Shown: one piece after another, positions 32,854 through 41,614 of the stretch
Numbering within the stretch: the stretch's first letter is position 1
Layout of the letters: the number at the start of each line of letters is the position of its first letter
Position numbers and translations under genes: made by a program
The notes under the pieces: model-generated
What the model was told of the DNA's origin: nothing
Seen by the model: the letters and a program-made list of their open reading frames with translations, nothing else
Databases searched by the model: none
DNA from: Olivibacter jilunii
Lineage (GTDB): Bacteria; Bacteroidota; Bacteroidia; Sphingobacteriales; Sphingobacteriaceae
Assembly (NCBI RefSeq): GCF_900607235.1
Contig: NZ_LR027851.1
Location: forward strand, 310,001 to 374,000
Reading direction: 5' to 3'
Length of the DNA: 64,000 nt

Positions 32854-35178
32854 ATGAGTAGATCACTGTTTTTAATTATCCTGCTACTTCCAGGCTTAAG
32901 TAGCTATGCGCAAAAGAAATTCACGATCCATGGAACGATCAAAGATGCCAGCACAGGAGAGACCCTTATCGGGGCGTCCATAAGGGTGCAGGGCTTTAGT
33001 GCTTTAGGTACTACCACCAATAGCTATGGCTTTTATTCGCTCTCCCCCGTGGAAGGAGAACACACCTTGTTGTTTAGTTATATAGGCTATGAAACGGTTG
33101 TTGAAAAGGTTTCATTGCATGGCAATCAAACGTTGAACGTATCGCTTACACCGAGGGGTACATTAGAGGAAGTGGTTATCCGGGCAGATCGTTCAGATCA
33201 TGATCAAATCCGATCGCCACAGATGGGGGTAGAGAAACTCAATATGGCACAGATCAATATGGTGCCCGTGGTAATGGGTGAGCGGGATATTTTAAAGACA
33301 GTCACGCTGATGCCCGGCATTAAATCGGGAGGAGAAGGGAACACGGGGTTCTACGTTCGGGGTGGTGCTGCCGACCAGAACCTTATTCTTCTGGATGAAG
33401 CGCCTGTCTATAACGCATCTCATTTACTGGGCTTTTTCTCTACCTTTAATTCGGACGCCATCAAAGACGTGAGTATTTATAAAGGCGGGATGCCCGCTGA
33501 ATACGGAGGGCGCTTATCATCTGTGCTTGATGTAAAGATGAATGAGGGCAATAATAAAAGATTTACCGTTGAGGGTGGCCTGGGATTGATTGCTTCGCGT
33601 TTAAAGGTGGAAGGGCCGATTGTGAAAGATAAAGGATCTTTTATGATAAGCGGCCGCAGAACATATGTGGACCTATTTCTGAAGGCTTCCTCAGATTCTA
33701 CGGTTAATAGCAGTACCTTATATTTTTATGATCTGAACGCCAAAGCCAATTATCATTTTGACGACAAGAACGCGCTCTATTTATCGGGGTATTTCGGTAA
33801 GGACGTATTGGGCGTGCAAGATATCTTCGGGACGGATTGGGGCAACAGCACGGCTACTATACGGTTTAATCACTTGTTCAGCAGTAAGCTGTTTTCTAAT
33901 ACTTCCCTGATTTACAGTAATTATCGGTACGCCGTTCAACAGTTTCAAAATGAGGAGGATGTTAAGATTACCTCGCGTATACGGGATTTTAATCTGAAAC
34001 AGGATTTTCAGTACACACTAAATAGTAATCATGCCATCAAATTTGGCGCAAATGTGGTGCATCACAAAATATCGCCGGGTGATGTCCGCGCTAGCGCTAA
34101 TTCCAGTTTTAATGATCTTCATGTAGAAGATCGATACGGTTATGAGGCTGCAATTTACGCGAGCGACGAGTGGAGGCCAACTGATAAGCTTACATTGCTT
34201 TATGGGCTACGCTTGAATGGGATGTTTGTGATGGGCCCCGGAACGTTTAAAACATACAATCCGGATGGGACGGTCTCAACAACTACAGCAGTTGGCTCAG
34301 GCGATCTGGTGAAATCCTACCTTATGCTGGAGCCACGGTTTTCTGCTAGTTATCTGTTGAACGATCGGACTTCGGTTAAGTTGTCCTATAATCGCAATAC
34401 GCAAAATATACACTTGCTCAGCAACTCTACCAGTAGTACGCCTACTGATCTGTACGTGATGAGTAGTAATAATATTAAGCCGGAAATTGCCGATCAGCTA
34501 TCAACCGGATATTTCCGGAATTTCAGCGATAATAATTACGAATTCTCTGCTGAAGTTTATTATAAATGGATGCAAAACCAGATCGACTATAAAGACGGTG
34601 CTGAACTGATGGTTAATCAGGATGCTGAATCACAGTTAACCTATGGTACGGGAAGGGCTTACGGCATGGAGTTATTTGTGAAAAAGAGACGCGGCCGACT
34701 CAATGGCTGGATCGGTTATACCTTATCACGCACGGAAAGAAAGTTTGATGCAATAAACCAAGGTAATTATTACCCTGCACGGCAGGATAGAACGCATGAT
34801 CTTTCAATCGTGGGAATTTACAAATTAAACGATCGTTGGACTTTCTCCGGTACGTTTATATACGGAACGGGCAATGCGGTTACTTATCCTACCGGCAAGT
34901 ATAGCCTCGGCGATCGAACCAGGTTTTCTTATTCGGAACGCAATGGGTATCGCCTACCCGCTACGCACCGGCTGGATATAGGGGCTACGCTGGAAGGAAA
35001 AGAGCATAAGCGCTATCACTCGAGCTGGACTTTTAGTATTTACAACGTATATGGCTACCACAATCCTTATGCAATTACTTTTCGGGATAGCAAGACCAAT
35101 CCAAATACTACTGAGGCGGTACGGACGAGTCTGTTTCCCATACCGATACCTTCTGTAACCTGGAACTTTAAATTTTAA
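32854..35178 (+). CDS. TonB-dependent receptor with carboxypeptidase-regulatory-like domain
   Basis: 774 residues with signal peptide MSRSLFLIILLLPGLSSYAQ. The regulatory-like domain (about 22-105) includes HGTIKDASTGETLIGASIRV. The plug (about 110-230) carries GFYVRGGAADQNLILLDEAP and a segment beginning GGMPAEYGGRLSSVLDV. A 22-strand-type barrel ends VTWNFKF. Shorter than SusC and lacking its signature, it belongs to the type paired with DUF4249 lipoproteins. That partner follows after 17 bp. It imports an unknown ligand, probably under the adjacent LytS/LytTR system. Confidence 0.93.
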   Translation: MSRSLFLIILLLPGLSSYAQKKFTIHGTIKDASTGETLIGASIRVQGFSALGTTTNSYGFYSLSPVEGEHTLLFSYIGYETVVEKVSLHGNQTLNVSLTPRGTLEEVVIRADRSDHDQIRSPQMGVEKLNMAQINMVPVVMGERDILKTVTLMPGIKSGGEGNTGFYVRGGAADQNLILLDEAPVYNASHLLGFFSTFNSDAIKDVSIYKGGMPAEYGGRLSSVLDVKMNEGNNKRFTVEGGLGLIASRLKVEGPIVKDKGSFMISGRRTYVDLFLKASSDSTVNSSTLYFYDLNAKANYHFDDKNALYLSGYFGKDVLGVQDIFGTDWGNSTATIRFNHLFSSKLFSNTSLIYSNYRYAVQQFQNEEDVKITSRIRDFNLKQDFQYTLNSNHAIKFGANVVHHKISPGDVRASANSSFNDLHVEDRYGYEAAIYASDEWRPTDKLTLLYGLRLNGMFVMGPGTFKTYNPDGTVSTTTAVGSGDLVKSYLMLEPRFSASYLLNDRTSVKLSYNRNTQNIHLLSNSTSSTPTDLYVMSSNNIKPEIADQLSTGYFRNFSDNNYEFSAEVYYKWMQNQIDYKDGAELMVNQDAESQLTYGTGRAYGMELFVKKRRGRLNGWIGYTLSRTERKFDAINQGNYYPARQDRTHDLSIVGIYKLNDRWTFSGTFIYGTGNAVTYPTGKYSLGDRTRFSYSERNGYRLPATHRLDIGATLEGKEHKRYHSSWTFSIYNVYGYHNPYAITFRDSKTNPNTTEAVRTSLFPIPIPSVTWNFKF

Positions 35179-35195
35179 CATTTATACAAGCACGG

Positions 35196-36008
35196 ATGAA
35201 AAATTCAATAAACTGCATCATTTATCTCCTTATCGTTTCTTTTCTAAGCTCCTGCGAAAGGGTGATTGAACTCGAGCTACGAGATGATATAGGACGCCTG
35301 GTGATAGAGGCTAACTTTCATGATCAACAGGGGGCGCAAACTGTTCGGCTTAGCACCAACGTTCGTTTCTCGGAACCAAATACCTATCCCCCTGTGACGG
35401 GAGCGCAAGTTAGTGTGGAAGACGACGCGGGTAACACTTATATATTTAAGGAGGGCCCCGCCGGTATATATACAACCGATACGGTGGCTGGTGTTTATGG
35501 AAGAACTTATTCGTTGAAGGTGCTTACGGGAGATACAACGTTTAGTGCCCGGTCAAAAATGCCTTCCCGGGTAAAATTGGATTCGATAACCGCCCGAAAG
35601 GATGAATTCGGAGATAATGAAAATGCGCGGATAATCAGTGTCCATTATCAGGATCCTCCAGGCGTTTCTAATCAATACCGGTTTGTCTTATACTTGAACG
35701 GCGTACTTGTTAAACGCGATTTTGTGAATGACGATCGGTTTAGCGACGGACGTTCTGTTGAATTGGATCTACCTTTAGGCGATGATGACGATGATTTAGA
35801 AGTACTTCCGGGCGACCGTGTTGAGGTGGAGATGCAATGTATCGATAAGCCAATTTACACCTATTGGTATTCATTGGCCTCGCAGCAGGGAAGCGATGGC
35901 CCGGGCGGAAGCGTAACCCCGGCAGACCCACCTACGAATATCACACCCACATCATTGGGATATTTTAGTGCACATACCACGGAAAGAAAAAGTATAACGG
36001 TGAAATAA
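35196..36008 (+). CDS. DUF4249 outer-membrane lipoprotein
   Basis: 270 residues; lipobox FLSSC after a short hydrophobic signal. Typical DUF4249 start: CERVIELELRDDIGRLVIEA, then VRLSTNVRFSEPNTYPPVTG and a transthyretin-like strand set. The family accompanies TonB receptors of the preceding type and likely acts as their surface substrate-binding partner. At 270 residues it is shorter than many members. An acidic loop (GDDDDDLEVLPGD) could bind cations. The stop is followed directly by word arrays. Confidence 0.9.
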   Translation: MKNSINCIIYLLIVSFLSSCERVIELELRDDIGRLVIEANFHDQQGAQTVRLSTNVRFSEPNTYPPVTGAQVSVEDDAGNTYIFKEGPAGIYTTDTVAGVYGRTYSLKVLTGDTTFSARSKMPSRVKLDSITARKDEFGDNENARIISVHYQDPPGVSNQYRFVLYLNGVLVKRDFVNDDRFSDGRSVELDLPLGDDDDDLEVLPGDRVEVEMQCIDKPIYTYWYSLASQQGSDGPGGSVTPADPPTNITPTSLGYFSAHTTERKSITVK

Positions 36009-36936
36009 TGTTGATGGAGTTTGTTGGTTATTGGTTGCTCGTTATTGGTTGTTAGTTATTAGTTATTAGTTATTAGTTATTGGTTATTCGTTGTTAGTTA
36101 TTCGTTATTGGTTATTGGTTGCTCGTTATTCATTGTGAGGTTAGTTAATGAGCCGATTAGCCGATGTGATGATGAGCCAATTAGCCGATGAGCCAATTAG
36201 TTAATTGGTCAATTAGTCAATGGCGTTGAACCGTTGGATAGGGAAGTAGTTAAGTTGTTGAGAAGTTAAGTTGTTGAGTAGTTAAGTTGTTGAGTAGTTA
36301 AGTTGTTGAGAAGTTAAATAGTTGAGTAGGGAAGTGGTTGAGTTGTTGAGTTGCCTGTTGTGTGAAGGGGTAAATTTTTTAGCGAAAATTATGCAGCCTT
36401 GATCCTTTTGTTTCTTTTCCCATCAAGGGGAAAAGAAAATGAAAATTTTAATTAAAAAAAATAACAATGAAAATTAGAAGAAAAGCCGATACAAATGATG
36501 AGCGATGCCTGCCTGCCGGTAGGCAGGAATTTTTTGTTGCCGCCCTTTATAGCGGAAAGCTGACTGCTGATGGCTGAAAGCTGGAAATAGCCAATGAGCC
36601 AATGTGATGATGAGCATTTTATAAGTGATGAGTTATGAGTGTTGAATGATGAGTCTTTTTGTTGTCCCTTATAGCGGAAAGCTGACTACTGATGGCTGAA
36701 AGCTGGAAATAGCCAATGAGCTAATGTGATGATGAGCTAATGTCATGATGGGGCTGGTGATACCTAAAGTCTACAGCTTATAGCATACGGCCTTAAAAGC
36801 TTACACCTATTGATCGCTGACATCCGATAGCTAAACCATAGCAAGGGATAACAATAAAAACCTCAAAAGAAACAAACCGGGGAGAACGGTGTTTATTATT
36901 GGATAGACCAACGAGCTTGGAAATAAGAAATGGCCT
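36009..36936 (+). repeat. Large composite word-array block with heptamer and octamer arrays and palindrome
   Basis: 928 bp without a gene. Contents in order: 16 in-phase heptamers TTNGTTA (36024-36135); AGCCAATT/AGCCGATG words; 13 in-phase octamers GTNGTTRA (36246-36349); a non-repetitive stretch (36355-36480) that recurs at 39.1 kb and holds a short hairpin-like CTTTTCCCATCAAGGGGAAAAG; the palindrome (core 36506-36527); GCTGANN heptamers; AGTNNTG words; and 7-mers near 36770-36840. The segment from about 36190 to 36580 is duplicated at 38.8-39.3 kb. Confidence 0.88.
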
Positions 36937-37515
36937 ATGGAGATCAAGATTGCTCAAATATCGGACGAAGCAGGTGCCTTCGCTGCATTGACTTTAGCTT
37001 TCAGCGCTGATCCGATGGCGCGCTGGTCTTTACCGGACCCCGCAAAATATTTAGCCGTATTTCCCGCCTTAGCCAAGGCCTTTGGCGGAAACTCATTTAC
37101 TGAGGGGACAGCCTACCTGGCTAATGGCTTTGCCGGTGCTGCTTTGTGGCTGCGACCCGGTGCCCGATCTGATGAGGAAGCTTTAATGAAGCTGTTCGAT
37201 GAAAATGTGGAAGGGGCGGTGAAAAAAGACATGCCGGGGATTTTTGAACAGATGGAGAAATTTCATCCAACCGAGCCGCACTGGTATTTGCCGATGATAG
37301 GTGTAGACCCGGCCTTTCAAGGGGCGGGAGTGGGCTCCGCATTGATGGCGGAGGCGCTCAAGGCCGTCGACAGGGATGGATTGATCGCCTATCTTGAATC
37401 TTCGAACCCGAAGAATATACCACTATATGAGCAACATGGTTTTGAAGTTATTGGCGAAATCCAATCAGGCAATTCACCGGTTTTACGGCCCATGTTGCGT
37501 AGCGCGCGACGGTAA
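36937..37515 (+). CDS. GNAT-family N-acetyltransferase
   Basis: 192 residues. The acetyl-CoA-binding motif is clear: YLPMIGVDPAFQGAGVGSAL (about 117-136), with the Q/RxxGxG/A signature, followed by the helix and YLESSNPKNIPLYEQHGFEV typical of small-molecule acetyltransferases. The amino part (LTLAFSADPMARWSLPDP) resembles GNATs linked to drug or metabolite modification. Substrate unknown. It stands alone after the repeat block, convergent with the serine hydrolase. Confidence 0.9.
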   Translation: MEIKIAQISDEAGAFAALTLAFSADPMARWSLPDPAKYLAVFPALAKAFGGNSFTEGTAYLANGFAGAALWLRPGARSDEEALMKLFDENVEGAVKKDMPGIFEQMEKFHPTEPHWYLPMIGVDPAFQGAGVGSALMAEALKAVDRDGLIAYLESSNPKNIPLYEQHGFEVIGEIQSGNSPVLRPMLRSARR

Positions 37516-37543
37516 TGTATAATAACCGGTTAATGTGTTCTGG

Positions 37544-38632
37544 CTAATGAATTAAGGTCTTTATAATCTCGTTTTGAAAGGTGTTAAGGCTGGTGGTATA
37601 CATATTGGTAAGGAGTATAATCGTAATTTTCTCCTGTGGGATATACAGTAGCCGTGTTGTTGTTCCCCAAATGGAGCCCTGCCGCTCATTCATAACAACT
37701 TCGCGATTATTGATCTGTAATTTTCGGATCCATAAACCGAAACCATAGGATTCTAAATAGGGCGTCAGCATCATCTTTAAACTTGAATCAGCCAGTAATC
37801 CACCGTTATATAACGCTTCTGAAAACAATAGAAGGTCTTCGGCGGTGGAGTACATCGCTCCGGCTGAATAGAAGTTTTCGATATAATAAAATGGATCGTT
37901 TTTTAGTTCTTTGGAGCTCTCATCTATGCTATAAACAGCGGCAAGATTTTCTGTTACTTGTTGATAGGAGCACATCCCCGAATGATGCATCTTCAAGGGC
38001 TGCAATAGCTGGGTTCTCAATACTTCTTCATAGGGTCTACCATAAATTGCCTCAATAATTTTGCCTAAGATCACATAATCTGCATTATTGTAACTATAAT
38101 GTTTGCCGGGTTCGTTTTCCATTTTGCCACTACAATATCGCTGTAAAATTTCGCCGGTGGTGTACTTCTTCAAAAACATGGAAGGTACTTCATTCGGGTT
38201 TTCGCCGGCCTCGCTGTTTTCTATACCGGAGGTGGCGGTTAAAAGGTGAAAAATGCTTGCCTTATCGCCGGCTGCTCCGGTGTAATTGGGTAAATACGTT
38301 TTTATCGTAGCATGTAGGTCCAATTTACCTGCTTCGTATAATTGCATAATCAGAACGGCTGTGAACAGCTTGGTAATGGAAGCAATCTTATACTTCGTAT
38401 CCGGTTGGTTGGGTACGTCAAATTGGAAATTGGCCGTTCCAAAACTCTTCAGGTATGTTTTGTTTGCTTGTTTTACTAAAATGGTTCCATTGTAATGGTT
38501 CGCTTTTGCATATTTATCGATAAACTTTTCGGTATGCTTCCACTGGCCTAATGAGTCAGTTGTCAGAAGCAGGAAATAAGCAATCCATATAAAAGTTCTC
38601 ACTGTATTAAAAATAGATAGCGTGTTTAGCAT
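37544..38632 (-). CDS. Exported serine hydrolase, class C beta-lactamase/penicillin-binding-protein-like
   Basis: 362 residues with an amino-terminal export or anchor segment (about 10-30). The catalytic SxxK is in KIASITKLFTAVL (about 82-94), and YxN in GKHYSYNNADYVILGKI. The third motif region near the end (RQGSIWGTTTRLLYIP) has no clear HxG/KTG, as often in this group. Such proteins are esterases, D-aminopeptidases or carboxypeptidases more often than beta-lactamases. Convergent with the GNAT gene. Upstream is a 900-bp repeat block. Confidence 0.88.
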   Translation of the reverse strand: MLNTLSIFNTVRTFIWIAYFLLLTTDSLGQWKHTEKFIDKYAKANHYNGTILVKQANKTYLKSFGTANFQFDVPNQPDTKYKIASITKLFTAVLIMQLYEAGKLDLHATIKTYLPNYTGAAGDKASIFHLLTATSGIENSEAGENPNEVPSMFLKKYTTGEILQRYCSGKMENEPGKHYSYNNADYVILGKIIEAIYGRPYEEVLRTQLLQPLKMHHSGMCSYQQVTENLAAVYSIDESSKELKNDPFYYIENFYSAGAMYSTAEDLLLFSEALYNGGLLADSSLKMMLTPYLESYGFGLWIRKLQINNREVVMNERQGSIWGTTTRLLYIPQEKITIILLTNMYTTSLNTFQNEIIKTLIH

Positions 38633-39484
38633 AATTTGTGTTCTTTGCTAAACGCACACGAATTAAATGCCATAATTATAATTGGTTGTTTTTGAGTGTC
38701 TTGATTGTGTTTTTACTCCTTTTCATTGCACGTTTTCGAACAGCAAATGTTCGCTTTTGGTCTTCGTTATTTTGAGTTGTTGAGTAGCCAATTAGCCGAT
38801 TAGCCGATTAGCCAATTAGCCGATTAGTTAATTGGTCAATTAGTCAATGGCGTTGAACCGTTGGATAGGGAAGTGGTTGAGTTGTTGAGTAGTTAAGTTG
38901 TTGAGAAGTTAAATAGTTGAGTAGGGAAGTGGTTGAGTTGTTGAGTTGCCTGTTGTGTGTTGCGCGTGATGAAATCACACGGGGCTCTCGCGTGTAGGAC
39001 AAAACGGCCTCATAAGATGAGCGTTAAGAAAAATTTGCATAGTGAGGAAAAGAAACAGCGTGAAGAAGTGAGGGACGAACGGCTCCGCGCTGTTGTGTGA
39101 AGGGGCAAATTTTTTAGCGAAAATTATGCAGCCTTGATCCTTTTGTTTCTTTTCCCATCAAGGGGAAAAGAAAATGAAAATTTTAATTAAAAAAAATAAC
39201 AATAAAATTAATAGAAGAAAAGCCGATACAAATGATGAGCGATGCCTGCCTGCCGGTAGGCAGGAATTTTTTCCCGCCCCTTATAGCGGAAAGCTGACTG
39301 CTGATGGCTGAAAGCTGAAATAATGAGCCAATTTGATAATGAGAAGGGCTAATGCGACTGAAACTGATATCCGATAGTCGATGTCTTCTAACAGCTAACC
39401 CCTAAAGCTATAGAGCTGTTGAATAAAGGAGTAAGTGACGGTTTGGCTGCGGATTGAAAAGTTATGATTAAAAGTGAAGAAAAA
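38633..39484 (+). repeat. Second large word-array block, paralogous to the 36-kb block
   Basis: AGCCRATT octamers (38785-38830), then the same sequence as around 36.19-36.24 kb, nine in-phase octamers GTNGTTRA (38873-38944), a 131-bp segment absent from the other copy and bounded by two TGTTGTGTG (38951-38959, 39091-39099), and then about 200 bp nearly identical to 36361-36580, including the palindrome (core 39243-39264) and GCTGANN heptamers. No gene. The first 120 bp (38633-38760) are plain AT-rich upstream sequence of the serine hydrolase. Confidence 0.88.
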
Positions 39485-39533
39485 TTTGCACAACCATTCG
39501 GTTGTATTTATATTTGAACAACCAAATGGTTGT
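39485..39533 (+). promoter_or_regulatory. Promoter with two ACAACC-N4-GGTTGT operators for the ArsR-like gene
   Basis: TTTG (39485-39488) and TATATTTG (39509-39516) are 20 bp apart, matching the Bacteroidota -33/-7 promoter. Perfect 6-4-6 inverted repeats lie at 39490-39505 (spacer ATTC) and 39518-39533 (spacer AAAT), centres 28 bp apart, one in the promoter spacer and one between promoter and start codon. This is a textbook repressor layout, most likely for the ArsR-like protein itself. Confidence 0.85.
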
Positions 39534-39535
39534 AT

Positions 39536-39856
39536 ATGATAGAAAGAAGAGACGTTTTTCAAGCGATTGCTGACCCCACGAGAAGGATGATCATTCAGAA
39601 GTTATCAAGAGGGGCTTTGAATATTGGTCAAATTGTAGCGGATTCCGGAATTACCAGGCAAGGGATTGCCAAGCATCTTAAAGTGCTAAGTGAATGTGGC
39701 ATGATATCGCTTACTCAGAAAGGTCGTGAACAATTTTGTGAGGCACGGCTAGATCAATTGGATGAGGTAATTGATTGGGTAAATGCCTCGCGCAAATTAT
39801 GGAACCAGCGCTTTGAGAAATTAGATAAATTTTTAACGGATAAAAAAAAACAATAA
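39536..39856 (+). CDS. ArsR-family transcriptional regulator
   Basis: 106 residues. The ATG at 39536 is used; a TTG two codons earlier overlaps the operator. It has the winged helix DVFQAIADPTRRMIIQKLSR, then INIGQ-type helices and ITRQGIAKHLKVLSECGMIS as recognition helix. No metal-binding cysteines typical of arsenic sensors (one Cys in SECGM, one in QFCEAR). Members linked to SRPBCC proteins form a known ArsR/AHSA1 pair, as here: the next gene starts 2 bp after the stop. Two operators overlap its promoter. Confidence 0.92.
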   Translation: MIERRDVFQAIADPTRRMIIQKLSRGALNIGQIVADSGITRQGIAKHLKVLSECGMISLTQKGREQFCEARLDQLDEVIDWVNASRKLWNQRFEKLDKFLTDKKKQ

Positions 39857-39858
39857 AT

Positions 39859-40329
39859 ATGAAGTTTCCAGACAAAGAACTTTTAATTACCCATTTATTT
39901 GATGCGCCCATTGATCGGGTTTTCGACGCATGGACTGACCCGGAAAAACTTAAGCATTGGTACGCGCCGGACGGATGTACCATTGAATACAAGTCCATCG
40001 AAGTAAAAGAGGGAGGTCGGTTTCATTACGCTATTCATCACCCCTTGCATGGTGAGGGTTGGGTTACAGGGGTTTATTTGGAGATACAGCCGCCGGAAAA
40101 GCTGGTGTTTACCATACAACTTTCCGATGAAAACGGGCGTGCGCTGGCTCCATCAGCAGAATGGCCAGGTGAAATTCTGACTACCGTGACCTTCGAATCC
40201 ATAGGTAATAAAACGGAGGCCACCATCCACGAGGCTGTTTCTGAAGACAAGGCTAAGGAAACAGGTGCTTATCAAGGCTGGATTGAAATGTTTAAAAAAC
40301 TAAACCGATTATTAGTTATTGGTGATTAG
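39859..40329 (+). CDS. SRPBCC/AHSA1-family protein
   Basis: 156 residues. Opens ELLITHLFDAPIDRVFDAWT, then DPEKLKHWYAPDG, the standard AHSA1-type START-like fold, and continues with GGRFHYAIHHP and TTVTFESIGNKTEATI. The fold forms a hydrophobic ligand cavity; the ligand is unknown. Co-transcribed with the ArsR-like gene. The last codons run into a degenerate word array (TTAGTTATTGGTGATTAG), so the C-terminus RLLVIGD is partly encoded by a heptamer-like word, which may mean the original end was altered. Confidence 0.9.
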   Translation: MKFPDKELLITHLFDAPIDRVFDAWTDPEKLKHWYAPDGCTIEYKSIEVKEGGRFHYAIHHPLHGEGWVTGVYLEIQPPEKLVFTIQLSDENGRALAPSAEWPGEILTTVTFESIGNKTEATIHEAVSEDKAKETGAYQGWIEMFKKLNRLLVIGD

Positions 40330-40590
40330 TTTTTTTTTAACGAAGCTTATGCAACCTTGATCTTTATTCACTTGAGTCTTTTTAAGGAGTTCATGAGCTC
40401 GAAGCAAGCTTCGGTTTGTAACTTTTGGCTTTATCCAAAAGTTAAATCATTTTTTAATTAAAAACAACAATGAAATCATTAAAAGGAAAGCCGAAAGCTA
40501 ACTGCTAATAGCTGAAAACTAAGCTGCTACTGCGAATAACCGGCGGGTATTGTCATTTAGTTGTTATAACTTAAATAGGTGCGCTTATGA
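40330..40590 (+). repeat. Degraded word-array block
   Basis: A diverged third relative of the 36.4/39.1-kb segment (AACGAAGCTTATGCAACCTT recalls AGCGAAAATTATGCAGCCTT) followed by short 7-mer words (GCTAACTGCTAATAGCTGA). No palindrome. An AGTTGTTATAACTT near-palindrome lies at about 40559-40572, close to the activator boxes of the next gene. Confidence 0.6.
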
Positions 40591-40655
40591 ACCTTATAAC
40601 AAAGTAGATTTGGACTTTGCAACAAAATAAGTTATTGCTTTTTTAGAGAATTTTG
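40591..40655 (+). promoter_or_regulatory. Activator-box pair and promoter of the SDR gene
   Basis: ACCTTATAACAAAG (40591-40604) and ACTTTGCAACAAAA (40614-40627) are direct repeats 23 bp apart. A GAATTTTG element (40648-40655) follows 34 bp after the second box begins. The same arrangement with identical spacings lies in front of the epimerase gene at 42.5 kb, on both sides of an AraC regulator gene. Confidence 0.75.
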
Positions 40656-40677
40656 CGTCACATTCAATAGAAATAAT

Positions 40678-41589
40678 ATGTGGACAACTACAAACATGCC
40701 TGATTTATCGGGTAAAGTAGCGATTGTAACCGGTGCTAATACGGGCGTTGGTTTTGAAACAGCAAAAGCCTTATACGAAGCAGGGGCATCGGTTACGATT
40801 GCAGCGCGGGACGAGCAGAAAATTAAACAAGCAATTGAGCGGATACGAGCTACGGGAAGCGGAGCCGGCTCGCTTGCGGTAGGAATTCTTGATTTGGCAA
40901 GTCTAACAAGTGTCAGGCATTTTGCCGATCAATTCAAAACCGGTTATGAACGCTTAGATCTGCTGATCAATAACGCAGGGGTAATGATACCACCCGCGGC
41001 TAAAACGGAGGATGGATTTGAATTGCAATTTGGCGTGAATTTCCTTGGACATTTTGCTTTAACAGGGCTTCTGTTTCCCTTATTGGCGAAAGCAGGAAAA
41101 CCCCGGGTCGTGACTTTGTCAAGCGGTGCGGCTATCCGCGCCGAAGGGATTGATTTCGATAATTTAAAATTAGAGAAGCCTTATGACGCTTGGCGAGAAT
41201 ACGCGGTCAGTAAATTGGCGGATGTGATTTTCACAAATGAACTTAACCGTCGGTTGCAGGAGAAGGGGAGTGGCGTTTTATCAGTGGCGGCGCATCCGGG
41301 TGTTACCCACACGGACCTGCAACGCCACATTCCAAATGATGAACTGGAAGTATTACTTGCCCAATTTGATAACGTGATGGAGCCGTGGCAGGGAGCGTTG
41401 CCTACTTTGTTTGCAGCCACGGATCCAGCCGTAAAAGGCGGTGATTTCTACGGACCTGATGGTGAGCATGAATATGTTGGGTATCCTGCACTTTCGAAGC
41501 ATTCTACGGCTTATATGCATGATCCGAGGTTAGCTGCCGATTTATGGGAGTATGCTGAAAGAGTGACCGGTGTTAACTACTTTCAATAA
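40678..41589 (+). CDS. Short-chain dehydrogenase/reductase
   Basis: 303 residues. Rossmann cofactor motif TGANTGVGFETAK (TGxxxGxG) near residue 20, NNAG at about 96, catalytic Ser in VVTLSSGAAIR, and YAVSKLA (YxxSK) near 178. Resembles the retinol-dehydrogenase/WW-oxidoreductase-like SDR group in length and the LQFGVNFLGHFALTGLL block. It reduces or oxidises an unidentified carbonyl or alcohol. Shares its promoter architecture with the epimerase at 42.5 kb and is followed by an AraC regulator, so the three form a small regulon. Confidence 0.92.
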   Translation: MWTTTNMPDLSGKVAIVTGANTGVGFETAKALYEAGASVTIAARDEQKIKQAIERIRATGSGAGSLAVGILDLASLTSVRHFADQFKTGYERLDLLINNAGVMIPPAAKTEDGFELQFGVNFLGHFALTGLLFPLLAKAGKPRVVTLSSGAAIRAEGIDFDNLKLEKPYDAWREYAVSKLADVIFTNELNRRLQEKGSGVLSVAAHPGVTHTDLQRHIPNDELEVLLAQFDNVMEPWQGALPTLFAATDPAVKGGDFYGPDGEHEYVGYPALSKHSTAYMHDPRLAADLWEYAERVTGVNYFQ

Positions 41590-41614
41590 CTTTGCATTAT
41601 TAAATTGAGATATT

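Noticed and set aside
36024-36349. CRISPR array
   Set aside because: Units are 7 or 8 bp, directly adjacent and degenerate; no spacers and no cas genes.
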